Shown piece by piece: positions 44,015 through 51,381 of a DNA stretch of 64,000 nucleotides. The translations under genes were made by a program, and so were the position numbers. This stretch comes from Geothrix sp. GTDB lineage: Bacteria; Acidobacteriota; Holophagae; Holophagales; Holophagaceae. Numbering within the stretch: the stretch's first letter is position 1; every line of letters starts with the position of its first letter. The stretch is taken from contig JAUXSE010000024.1 of assembly GCA_030681515.1 (NCBI GenBank), positions 62,001 through 126,000 of the forward strand. Direction: 5' to 3'. The notes beneath the pieces were generated by a model. That model saw only the letters and a list, made by a program, of their open reading frames with translations. It did not search any database and had not been told where the DNA came from.

Positions 44015-44259
44015 GGCGGGGCTCCACTACCTGGAATGATGCGCCTAGTGCCCAGGATCTCCTCCAACTCAAACTGAAGTCCCATGAAGGCGCGGAAGCG
44101 GGTTCGTCCAGCGAATGTCACCAGCACATCAACGTCACTGCCCGGTCCTGCCTCGTCCCTAGCCACGGATCCGAAGACGGCCAAGTCCTGAATGCCAAAA
44201 CGCTCCCGGCGCTCCGGCAGGGCTTCGTGGAGAATCTGCATCACTTCCTGGCGGTTCAT
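44011..44259 (-). CDS. MNT-type nucleotidyltransferase domain protein, truncated
   Basis: 82 residues. The nucleotidyltransferase motif AVFGSVARDEAGPGSDVDVL near 32-51 has both catalytic Asp residues in the Asp-x-Asp pair. Family members (MntA antitoxins of HEPN/MNT systems) usually continue after LEEILG with a strand holding a third Asp and about 20 more residues; here the sequence reads EILGTRRIIPGSGAPP and stops, so the end looks cut off or replaced. No HEPN partner gene is adjacent. Its stop overlaps the start of the CheB-CheR gene (ATGA). Probably a remnant. Confidence 0.72.
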   Translation of the reverse strand: MNRQEVMQILHEALPERRERFGIQDLAVFGSVARDEAGPGSDVDVLVTFAGRTRFRAFMGLQFELEEILGTRRIIPGSGAPP

Positions 44260-44322
44260 GGCTAGCCTCGGCACCATTGTGGGGCGAACACGTCCCTACG
44301 ACAAAGGCGATCCAGCAGGGCG

Positions 44323-44868
44323 TCACCCGAGCGTGATGGTCAGCCTTCCCCCCAGCAGGCCGACCTGTCCACCCCAGGCCACGCGGGCGGTTTCCTGGTA
44401 GCGTCCGGCTTCCAGGCGGAGCAGTACGGCGACGCCTTCATCCGGGTTGACGATGAGGTATTCCGGAACCCCGGCTGCTTCATAGGCCCATCGTTTGTGG
44501 GTCCAATCCTTCTGGGCGGTGCCTGGGCTGAGGATCTCCACCACCAGATCGGGGGCGCCTTCGATGCCTCGGGGCGTTTGTTTGGCTGGATCGCACACGA
44601 CCATGATGTCGGGGATGAAAATGCCCGTTCCGAGATAGAGATCCACCGGGGCGTGGAACATGTCGCAGCCGCCGCCCCCGAATTTTTGCCTGGCCTCACC
44701 CAGCGCGGCATCCAGGGCTCGCTCCAGGGTATGGCTGACTTTGTAGTGTTCCAGGGAAGGCGAGGGGGTCATGTCGTAGGCCACGCCGTTGATGAGCTCC
44801 CAGCCTCCTTCCCAGGTCTTCCAGTCTTCCAGGGTGTATCCGGGGTGTTTCAGCTCGGGAATGCTCAT
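44323..44868 (-). CDS. Uma2-family (DUF820) protein
   Basis: 181 residues. Uma2 proteins adopt a restriction-endonuclease-like fold and are abundant in some bacteria; their function is not established. The motif order is complete: YTLEDWKTWEGGWELINGVA (conserved Glu), then FIPDIMVVCDPAKQ (Asp), then PDLVVEILSPGTAQKDWTHK (Glu, Lys). A second, clearly related copy is encoded at 57391-57939 with the same blocks, including RGIEGAPDLVVEILSP. It stands alone, with a 54-residue gap from the nucleotidyltransferase remnant. Role here unknown. Confidence 0.88.
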   Translation of the reverse strand: MSIPELKHPGYTLEDWKTWEGGWELINGVAYDMTPSPSLEHYKVSHTLERALDAALGEARQKFGGGGCDMFHAPVDLYLGTGIFIPDIMVVCDPAKQTPRGIEGAPDLVVEILSPGTAQKDWTHKRWAYEAAGVPEYLIVNPDEGVAVLLRLEAGRYQETARVAWGGQVGLLGGRLTITLG

Positions 44869-44996
44869 GGCTCACTCCGTTGATTCGCGGGTGTTGTTTC
44901 ATGATATCCGCTCCGGGCACGACGCCTGGACGATCCGCCCGACGCTCCGTGATGCATCCGTTGCGATGGACGCCGGCCTGGGTTTGAGCGGGCGGA

Positions 44997-45470
44997 TCAA
45001 CGCGCCGGTTTCCGGTAGTTCGGCATGGCCTTGCTCTTGGCGCATTCGAAGATGAGGCTGGTCTGGATGTGGGCCACTTCGGAGCGGGTGGTGAAGGCGT
45101 CCAGGGCCAGATCCCGCAGGTGGTGGGCGTCCCGCACGGCCACATGGACCTGGAAGTCGTGGGTGCCCGCCACGTGGAAGACCGCGAGGACTTCGGGCAG
45201 CCCCAGGACGTGCTTCCAGAAGGCCTTCACCTGGGCGCGGCTGTGCTGGCGGAGTTGCACGGCGATGAGGGCCTGGAGGCCGATCCCGAGGGCATCGGGA
45301 TCCACTTCGGCGTGGGCGCCCTTCAGCACCCCTTCGGTCCGCAGGCGCTGCACCCGGGCCAGGCAGGAGGAGGGCGCCAGACCCACGGCGGCGGCCAGTT
45401 CCTTGTTGGACAGCCGAGCATCCTTCTGGAGAAGCTCGATCAGTTCGCAGTCAATTCGGTCAAGGTCCAT
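44997..45470 (-). CDS. Lrp/AsnC-family transcriptional regulator
   Basis: 157 residues. The helix-turn-helix is in LDRIDCELIELLQKDARLSN and NKELAAAVGLAPSSCLARVQ (residues 1-50). The C-terminal RAM ligand-binding domain has LPEVLAVFHVAGTHDFQVHV, the typical sensor strand. Such regulators bind an amino acid and often control a divergent gene. I chose the ATG at 45470 (MDLDRIDCELIELL) over one at 45479. A perfect 12-base-arm palindrome lies 20 bases upstream, between this gene and the PLP lyase, which is probably its target. Confidence 0.93.
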   Translation of the reverse strand: MDLDRIDCELIELLQKDARLSNKELAAAVGLAPSSCLARVQRLRTEGVLKGAHAEVDPDALGIGLQALIAVQLRQHSRAQVKAFWKHVLGLPEVLAVFHVAGTHDFQVHVAVRDAHHLRDLALDAFTTRSEVAHIQTSLIFECAKSKAMPNYRKPAR

Positions 45471-45489
45471 AAACAACATCTTTTCACGA

Positions 45490-45518
45490 AATCAATTCGG
45501 CAGGGCGCCGAATTGATT
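45490..45518. promoter_or_regulatory. Probable Lrp-type operator
   Basis: AATCAATTCGGC (45490-45501) and its exact complement GCCGAATTGATT (45507-45518) are separated by 5 bases. It is centred in the 79-base gap between the divergent Lrp-family regulator and the PLP lyase. AT-rich ends and its place over both promoters fit control of both genes, including autoregulation. Confidence 0.75.
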
Positions 45519-45549
45519 GAACCTACATTGGATGCAGGAGACCTCCACC

Positions 45550-46758
45550 ATGGCCAAATCCCTCGCCTCGACTTCGCTGGAAACCCAGGCCGTGCATGCG
45601 GGCCGCGAGGTGCTGCACGAGCAGGGCATCCACGCGTTGCCCATTGATCTCAGCAGCACCTACCCCGTGCGCGATCTGGAGGAGGGCGGCCGCAGCCTCG
45701 AAGCCCTGGCCATGGGCGGCCTGCCCATCGGCAGCCCGGTCTATTCCCGCCTCTACAACCCCACGGTGGCCCGCTACGAGCAGGCCCTGGCCCTGCTCGA
45801 AGGCACCGAGGAGGCCGTGGCCTTCGCTTCGGGCATGGCCGCGGTGACGGCCTGTCTCATGGCCGCCAGGCAGCGCGGCAACCACATCGTGGCCGTGCGC
45901 CCCGTCTACGGCGGCACGGACCACCTGCTGGCCTCGGGGATGCTGGGCCTGGAAGTGACCTGGGCCGAGGCCGATGGCATCGCCGCGGCGATCCGCCCGG
46001 ATACCGCCATGATCATCGTGGAGACGCCGGCCAATCCCACCCTGGCCCTGCTGGATCTGGACGATGTGGTCCGCCAGGCGGGCCCGGTGCCCGTGATGGT
46101 GGATAACACCTTCGCCACGCCCATCCTCCAGAACCCCGTCAAGCACGGCGTGACCCTGGTCCTGCACAGCGCGACGAAGTTCCTGGGCGGCCACGGCGAT
46201 GTGCTGGCGGGCCTGGTGGCCACCAACCACGATTGGGCCACGGAACTGCGCAAGGTGCGCGTCATCACCGGCAACGTGCTGCACCCGCTGGCGGCCTACC
46301 TGCTGCACCGCGGCCTTCCCACGCTGCCCCTGCGCGTGCGGGCCCAGCAGGAGGGCGCCCAGGTCCTCGCCGGGCGGCTGGCCAAGCATCCCGCCGTGTC
46401 CTCCGTCTACTTCCCCGGCCTTGAAGGCCAGGATCCCAAGGGTCTGCTGGGCCGGCAGATGAAGGGCCCCGGCTCCCTCATGGCCTTCGAGCTGAAGGGC
46501 GGTTTCGAGGCTGCTTCCACGGTGATGGCCGAGGTGAAACTCATGACGCCCGCCGTATCCCTGGGCAGCGTGGATACCCTCATCCAGCACCCCGCCGCCC
46601 TGACCCATCGCGTGGTGAACGCCGAAGCCCGCGAACACAGCGGCGTCTCCCAGTCCCTCCTGCGCCTGTCCGTGGGCCTCGAAAGCCCTGATGATCTCTG
46701 GGCCGATCTGGAGCAGGCCCTGGCCAAGGCCATGGCCCGCACCGCCGCGCACGTCTGA
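45550..46758 (+). CDS. Cys/Met-metabolism PLP enzyme, methionine gamma-lyase-like
   Basis: 402 residues. PLP-dependent trans-sulfuration family: the PLP phosphate site is near SRLYNPTVARYEQALALLEG and ASGMAAVTACLMAA, and the Schiff-base Lys lies in VLHSATKFLGGHGDVL near 212. SPVYSRLYNPT carries the active-site Tyr. Methionine gamma-lyase, cystathionine gamma-lyase and gamma-synthase share this pattern and cannot be separated by eye. A divergent Lrp-type regulator argues for a catabolic lyase responding to an amino acid. The ATG at 45550 has a CAGGAGA ribosome site. Confidence 0.9.
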   Translation: MAKSLASTSLETQAVHAGREVLHEQGIHALPIDLSSTYPVRDLEEGGRSLEALAMGGLPIGSPVYSRLYNPTVARYEQALALLEGTEEAVAFASGMAAVTACLMAARQRGNHIVAVRPVYGGTDHLLASGMLGLEVTWAEADGIAAAIRPDTAMIIVETPANPTLALLDLDDVVRQAGPVPVMVDNTFATPILQNPVKHGVTLVLHSATKFLGGHGDVLAGLVATNHDWATELRKVRVITGNVLHPLAAYLLHRGLPTLPLRVRAQQEGAQVLAGRLAKHPAVSSVYFPGLEGQDPKGLLGRQMKGPGSLMAFELKGGFEAASTVMAEVKLMTPAVSLGSVDTLIQHPAALTHRVVNAEAREHSGVSQSLLRLSVGLESPDDLWADLEQALAKAMARTAAHV

Positions 46759-46774
46759 TAACAAATCACTTTTC

Positions 46775-46870
46775 AAAAAGAATCACCACGAAGACACGAA
46801 GAAAGAAAAAGTAGCCACAAAGAACACAAAGGGCACAAAAAAGGTCTGGGTTCTTGGCGACAACGACTTT
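46775..46870. repeat. CACGAAG / CACAAAG dispersed repeat block
   Basis: Reads ACCACGAAGACACGAAGAAA, then GCCACAAAGAACACAAAGGG and CACAAAAAAGG, with complementary words (TTTGTGTCCTTGTTGTGG) near 46868-46885. The same word family occurs at 30044-30328 and 32637-32770. It lies between the PLP lyase and recG; the remaining bases up to 46984 show no other feature. Confidence 0.6.
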
Positions 46871-46984
46871 GTGTCCTTGTTGTGGCGAGAACGCCCGCGG
46901 AGAGAGGGCTTTGCCCTGTGGCCCTTGGCCGTGGAGGCTGGATGGTGAACCCATGCTGGGTGCGGCTAGGCTGAGAGGTCCGCC

Positions 46985-49309
46985 ATGTCCCTCGCCCCGC
47001 TCCCCCTTTCCTCCAAGGTCACGGTCCTCCGGGGCCTGGGACCGGCGCGGGCGGCGGCCCTGCAGGAGGCGGGCCTGGACAGCCTGCGCGACCTGCTCTG
47101 GAGCCTGCCCTACCGCTATGTGGATCGGGGCAGCCTGCGGCCCCTCGGCAGCCTGGAGATGCGGGGGCTCGAGGCCCAGGATCCCGGCCTCGTCACGGTG
47201 CTCGGCACCATCCAGGATCTGCGCCAGAGCACCACCCGGGTCCAGCACATGGCCCTCACGGAGGCGCTGTTGGCGGATGGCACCGGCACCCTGCGTCTGG
47301 TCTGGTTCAACCAGCCCTACCTGGGCCGGACCCTGAAGGTGGGTGACCGCCTCCTGGTGTTCGGATCGTTGTTTCTGGGGCGCCACGGCCTGGAGATGCG
47401 GGGGCCCCAGTTCGAGATCATGGAACGCAGCGGGGATATCGGCTGGGTCCGTCGCTACCTGCCCCTCTATCGGAAACTGGGCCCGCTCACGGGGCGGGCG
47501 CGGCAGAAGCTGGTGGCCGAGGCCCTGGCGCGCGCCCACCTGGTCGAGGACTGGTTGCCCTTGGATCTGTCGAAGGACCTGCCGGACACCCTGACGGCCC
47601 TGCGGCTGCTGCACGAGCCCCCGGACGAAAGCGATCCCCAGGCCCTGGACACGGGCACCACGCCCGCCCACCGCCGGCTGGCCTCGGAGGAACTTTTCGC
47701 TTTTTCCCTGGGCATCGCCCTGCGCCGGGCCGGCCGCATGAAGCGGAAGGGCCTGATCGTGCCGACCTCACCGGAGCTTCGCGAACGCCTGAAATCCTTT
47801 CTGCCTTTCCCCCTGACCGGAGCGCAGCGCCGGGCCTTCAAGGAGATCGTGGACGATCTCACCTCGGGCCGGGTCATGAACCGCCTCCTCCAGGGCGATG
47901 TGGGCAGCGGCAAGACGCTGGTGGCGCTGCTATCCATGGCCATGGTCGCCGAAACGGGCGGGCAGGGCGCGCTGCTGGTGCCGACGGAGGTGCTGGCCCG
48001 GCAGCACGCCGCCAGCTTCCAGCGCGACCTGGGAGACCAGGCGGGATCCATGCAGTTGCTGCTGGGCGGCATGAAGGCCGCGGAGAAACGGGCGGCCCTG
48101 GCCCGCATCGCCAGCGGCGAGGCCCGCTACGTGGTGGGCACCCACGCCCTGTTCCAGGAGGCGGTGGCCTTTCATCAGCTGCAACTGGTGGTGGTGGATG
48201 AGCAGCATCGCTTCGGCGTGAAACAGCGCGAGGCCCTGAAGGAGAAGGGCGGCGATCCCCACTGGCTGGTGATGAGCGCCACGCCCATCCCCCGCTCGCT
48301 GGCCCTGGCGGTCTTCGGGGATCTGGATCAGAGCGTGCTGGATGAGCTGCCCCCGGGCCGCCAGCCCATCACCACGAAGCTCTTCAAGCCCGAGTCCGCG
48401 GAGCGGGCCTGGGAGCAGATGCGCCGCGAACTGGCCGGGGGCCGCCAGGCTTTCGTGGTGAGCCCAAGCATTGACCCTTCCGATGGAGGCTCCATCTCCG
48501 GGAGCCAGGGGCGACCAGGAGACGCGCGGAGCGCGGCGTTCAATAGAGGCTCCATCTCCGGGAGCCAGGGGCGACCGGGAGACGCGCGGAGCGCGGCGTT
48601 CGATAGAGGCTCCATCTCCGGGAGCCAGGGGCGACCGGGAGACGCGCGGAGCGCGGCGTTCGATAGAGGCTCCATCTCCGGGAGCCAGGGGCGACCGGGA
48701 GACGCGCGGAGCGCGGCGTTCGATGGAGGCAAGGTGCAGCTCCGCGACATCCAGGCCATGGAAGCGCTGCTGCGGGGCATCTACCCGGACGAGGCCATCG
48801 AGGTGGTCCATGGCCGCCTGAAGGCCGATGACATGGCCGCCCGCATGGGCCGCTTCGTGGCGGGCGAGGCGCGGATCCTGCTGGCCACCACCGTGATTGA
48901 GGTGGGGGTGGATGTGCCCAACGCCACGGTGATGGTGGTGGATCATGCCGAGCGCTTCGGCCTCAGCCAGCTCCACCAGCTGCGGGGCCGCGTGGGCCGG
49001 GGCATTCACCGCAGCCACTTCCTCATGATCAGCGGTTCCGAAACCGAACGGCTGCAGACCCTGGTGGAAACCCAGGATGGCTTCCGCATCGCCCAGCGCG
49101 ATCTGGAACTGCGCGGTCCCGGTGAATTCTTCGGGGTGAAGCAGGCGGGCCTCCCCGATTTCCAGGTGGCCAGCCTCGTACGCGACCGCGCCCTGCTCCA
49201 GCGCTGCCGCGAGGCCGCCGACCGCGCCCTGGCCCTGGGTCTCAGCGAAGCGCAGACCGAATGGCTGAAGCGGGAACAGGCACGGCTGAAGCTGGCGGAG
49301 ATCAGCTGA
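46985..49309 (+). CDS. recG: ATP-dependent DNA helicase RecG with in-frame repeat insertion
   Basis: 774 residues, about 80 more than usual. RecG remodels stalled forks and Holliday junctions. The wedge/OB domain spans about 1-220. Helicase motif I GDVGSGKTLVAL is near 305, motif II VVDEQHRFGVKQRE near 400, motif III VMSATPIPRS near 430, motif V VIEVGVDVPNATVMVV near 640, and motif VI QLHQLRGRVGRG near 665. Between AFVVSPSID (about 498) and KVQLRDIQAMEALLRGIYPD (about 583) lie four 20-residue repeats GSISGSQGRPGDARSAAF. This is in the variable loop before motif IV, so the enzyme may stay active. Confidence 0.95.
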   Translation: MSLAPLPLSSKVTVLRGLGPARAAALQEAGLDSLRDLLWSLPYRYVDRGSLRPLGSLEMRGLEAQDPGLVTVLGTIQDLRQSTTRVQHMALTEALLADGTGTLRLVWFNQPYLGRTLKVGDRLLVFGSLFLGRHGLEMRGPQFEIMERSGDIGWVRRYLPLYRKLGPLTGRARQKLVAEALARAHLVEDWLPLDLSKDLPDTLTALRLLHEPPDESDPQALDTGTTPAHRRLASEELFAFSLGIALRRAGRMKRKGLIVPTSPELRERLKSFLPFPLTGAQRRAFKEIVDDLTSGRVMNRLLQGDVGSGKTLVALLSMAMVAETGGQGALLVPTEVLARQHAASFQRDLGDQAGSMQLLLGGMKAAEKRAALARIASGEARYVVGTHALFQEAVAFHQLQLVVVDEQHRFGVKQREALKEKGGDPHWLVMSATPIPRSLALAVFGDLDQSVLDELPPGRQPITTKLFKPESAERAWEQMRRELAGGRQAFVVSPSIDPSDGGSISGSQGRPGDARSAAFNRGSISGSQGRPGDARSAAFDRGSISGSQGRPGDARSAAFDRGSISGSQGRPGDARSAAFDGGKVQLRDIQAMEALLRGIYPDEAIEVVHGRLKADDMAARMGRFVAGEARILLATTVIEVGVDVPNATVMVVDHAERFGLSQLHQLRGRVGRGIHRSHFLMISGSETERLQTLVETQDGFRIAQRDLELRGPGEFFGVKQAGLPDFQVASLVRDRALLQRCREAADRALALGLSEAQTEWLKREQARLKLAEIS
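48481..48730 (+). repeat. Four in-frame 60 bp tandem repeats inside recG
   Basis: Units at 48481-48540, 48541-48600, 48601-48660 and 48661-48720, plus the first 10 bases of a fifth. The last three differ by only one or two bases; the first has three differences. Each unit contains a hairpin GGCTCC/GGGAGCC and a CG-rich tract CGCGCGGAGCGCGGCG. The period is a multiple of three, so recG stays open. There are no unique spacers, so this is not CRISPR. It resembles protein-coding palindromic elements such as the RPEs of Rickettsia. Confidence 0.95.
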
Positions 49310-49805
49310 GGGGACTAAATCCTGCCACCTTCCCCAGCCGCCCCGCGATGCGCTCCCGCAGAGTGTCCGGGACGAGTTCGGAGAGGTTGCCGCCCATGCT
49401 GCCGATCTCGCGGACGAGGCGGCTGCTCACGGCGCTGTACTTTTCCTTGGGCATGAGGAAGACGGTCTCCAGTTCCGGCGCCAGCTTGCGGTTCATGAGG
49501 GCCATCTGGAACTCGTATTCGAAGTCGCTGAAAGCGCGCACGCCGCGCACGATGAACTGGGCACCCTGGGATTTGGCGAAGTCCACCAGCAGGCCATGGA
49601 AGCTGGTGATCTCGATGACCGGATGATCGCCCGCCAGTTCCCGCAGCATGGCCACCCGCTCCTCCACGCTGAAGGCGGGGGTCTTGGAGGGATTGTGCAG
49701 TACCGCCACGACGAGCCGGTCCACCAGCTTTTCGGCCCGCTGGATGATGTCCCAGTGGCCGAGGGTCACGGGATCAAATGAGCCTGGATAGATGGCCGTC
49801 CGCAC
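49302..49805 (-). CDS. coaD: Phosphopantetheine adenylyltransferase
   Basis: 167 residues from a GTG. The enzyme makes dephospho-CoA from ATP and 4'-phosphopantetheine. The nucleotidyl-transferase motif AIYPGSFDPVTLGHWDIIQR holds the T/HxGH-type His, and the second ATP motif is KYSAVSSRLVREI. VRGVRAFSDFEYEFQMA is also family-typical. The GTG at 49805 gives the usual short N-terminus with CTGGAG seven bases upstream; an ATG at 49826 would add seven residues. The 3' end overlaps recG by 8 bases (convergent). It is divergent from ddl. Confidence 0.94.
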   Translation of the reverse strand: MRTAIYPGSFDPVTLGHWDIIQRAEKLVDRLVVAVLHNPSKTPAFSVEERVAMLRELAGDHPVIEITSFHGLLVDFAKSQGAQFIVRGVRAFSDFEYEFQMALMNRKLAPELETVFLMPKEKYSAVSSRLVREIGSMGGNLSELVPDTLRERIAGRLGKVAGFSPLS

Positions 49806-49872
49806 AGGATGCTCCAGAGTTTCCATCAGCGTACCCGATTCCACCTGGAATCGTTGGCGATACAGTGGAGCC

Positions 49873-50964
49873 ATGCACAAGACACTGAGCGTCGGCCTTC
49901 TCTTCGGCGGGGAATCCCCCGAGCACGAAGTCTCCATCGTCACAGCCCGTGCCATCCGGGAGCACCTGGATCCAGCACGGTTCACGGTGCGGCCCATGGG
50001 GCTCGCGCGCAACGGCGTGTGGGCGGTGACGGGTGATCCCTTCGCGCGGCTGGGAGCCGGGGAGCGGCCGGAACGCGGGGCTCACCCCTTCCTGCCCCTG
50101 GAAAAGGGGGCCGAGGCGACGCCGCTGCCGGACCTCTTCTTCAACGCGCTGCACGGCGCGGGTGGCGAGGATGGCCAGATCCAGGGCTACCTCGAGTTGC
50201 TGCACCGGCCCTACACGGGGGCCGGACTGCTGGCCATGGCGGCGGGCATGGACAAATGGATCACCAAGCGGCTCTGGGAATCCGAAGGGCTGCCCGTGGT
50301 TCCCTATGTCGGTCTTACCGAAGAACGGTGGAACCGGGAACGCGGGGTCTGCATCGCTGAATGCGCCAAGCTGGGCCTGCCCCTCTTCGTGAAGCCCGCC
50401 AACCTGGGCAGCAGCATCGGCGTGGAAAAGGTGAAGCGCGCCGAGGACTTGGCCCCGGCCCTGGACCGGGCCTTCACCTTCGACCGGCGCGTGCTGGTGG
50501 AGCAGGGGCTGGATATCCGCGAGATCGAGGTGGCGGTGCTGGGGGGCGACGAGCCCCTGGTGTCGAAGCCGGGCGAGGTGATCGTGGCCGGGGAGTTCTA
50601 CACCTTCGAGGACAAGTACCTCGACGGGAAGAGCCGCACGGAAATTCCGGCCCAGATCCCCGACGAGCTGGCGGACCTGGTGCGCAAGCTGGCGGCCAAG
50701 GCCTTCGCCGCTTCGGATGGCTATGGCATGGCCCGGGTGGACCTCTTCCTGGAGCGGCGGACGGGGCGCGTGTTCCTCAACGAGCTGAACTTCATCCCTG
50801 GCTTCACCAGCATCTCCATGTATCCCAAGATGATGGCCGCCAGCGGGGTGCCCTACGGCGAGCTGCTGACCCGCCTGATAGACCTGGCCCTGGCCCGCCA
50901 CGCCCAGATCGCCGCCAAGCAGAAGGAATTCCAGTCCGGCAGCGACTGGTTCCGAAGCCCATGA
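49873..50964 (+). CDS. ddl: D-alanine--D-alanine ligase
   Basis: 363 residues, the family length for the longer ligases. It joins two D-Ala for peptidoglycan precursors. The N-terminus VGLLFGGESPEHEVSIVTAR is canonical. The ATP-grasp core includes LFVKPANLGSSIGVEKV near 172 and the metal ligands in RVDLFLE and FLNELNFIPGFTSISMYPKM. NALHGAGGEDGQIQGYLELL is the typical substrate region (Glu-Asp-Gly). Start ATG at 49873 was chosen for the GTGGAG site. No other cell-wall genes are adjacent. Confidence 0.96.
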   Translation: MHKTLSVGLLFGGESPEHEVSIVTARAIREHLDPARFTVRPMGLARNGVWAVTGDPFARLGAGERPERGAHPFLPLEKGAEATPLPDLFFNALHGAGGEDGQIQGYLELLHRPYTGAGLLAMAAGMDKWITKRLWESEGLPVVPYVGLTEERWNRERGVCIAECAKLGLPLFVKPANLGSSIGVEKVKRAEDLAPALDRAFTFDRRVLVEQGLDIREIEVAVLGGDEPLVSKPGEVIVAGEFYTFEDKYLDGKSRTEIPAQIPDELADLVRKLAAKAFAASDGYGMARVDLFLERRTGRVFLNELNFIPGFTSISMYPKMMAASGVPYGELLTRLIDLALARHAQIAAKQKEFQSGSDWFRSP

Positions 50965-51005
50965 AAACCAGTAAAGTCTGCCCCGGGGTCTGCCGATGAA
51001 GCCCC

Positions 51006-51323
51006 ATGGACGTCGTCGGCATCGCACTCTCTGGTCTTCGCGCCTCCAGCGCCGGGCTGGCCGTGCGGGCCAACAACGTGGCCAACCAGCAGTCGGACGG
51101 ATTCAAGGCCAAGCGCGTTGACCTGGTGGCTGAAGCCTCGGGGGGGGTGCGGGTGTCGGGTCTCACGGAAGATCCCACACCCGCCGGCCCCGGGACCTCG
51201 AATGTGGACCTCGCCTCCGAAACCGTGCAGGGCATGGCTTTCGATCTCATGTACAAGGCCAACCTGAAGGTCCTCAAAACCGAGGACGAGCTGATGAAGG
51301 CCACCCTGGATCTGAAGGCTTGA
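51006..51323 (+). CDS. Flagellar basal-body rod-like small protein
   Basis: 105 residues. The N-terminus VVGIALSGLRASSAGLAVRANNVANQQSDGFKA is the flagellar rod signature shared by FlgB, FlgC, FlgF and FlgG (Ala-rich helix, then the conserved NNVANxxSxGFKA). The C-terminus MAFDLMYKANLKVLKTEDEL matches the second helix of the rod/hook coiled coil. It is shorter than FlgC (about 140), lacking most of the middle region. No other flagellar genes are in the window, so it may be an isolated paralogue or a relic with an independent role. Confidence 0.75.
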   Translation: MDVVGIALSGLRASSAGLAVRANNVANQQSDGFKAKRVDLVAEASGGVRVSGLTEDPTPAGPGTSNVDLASETVQGMAFDLMYKANLKVLKTEDELMKATLDLKA

Positions 51324-51381
51324 GGCTTGCTGATAGCTGATAGCTGACAGCCAAAAGCCCTTTCCTCGTACACTGTCCCCC

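Noticed and set aside
48481-48730. CRISPR-like regular repeat array
   Set aside because: Units of 60 bp are directly adjacent with no unique spacers and keep the recG reading frame; no cas genes are present.
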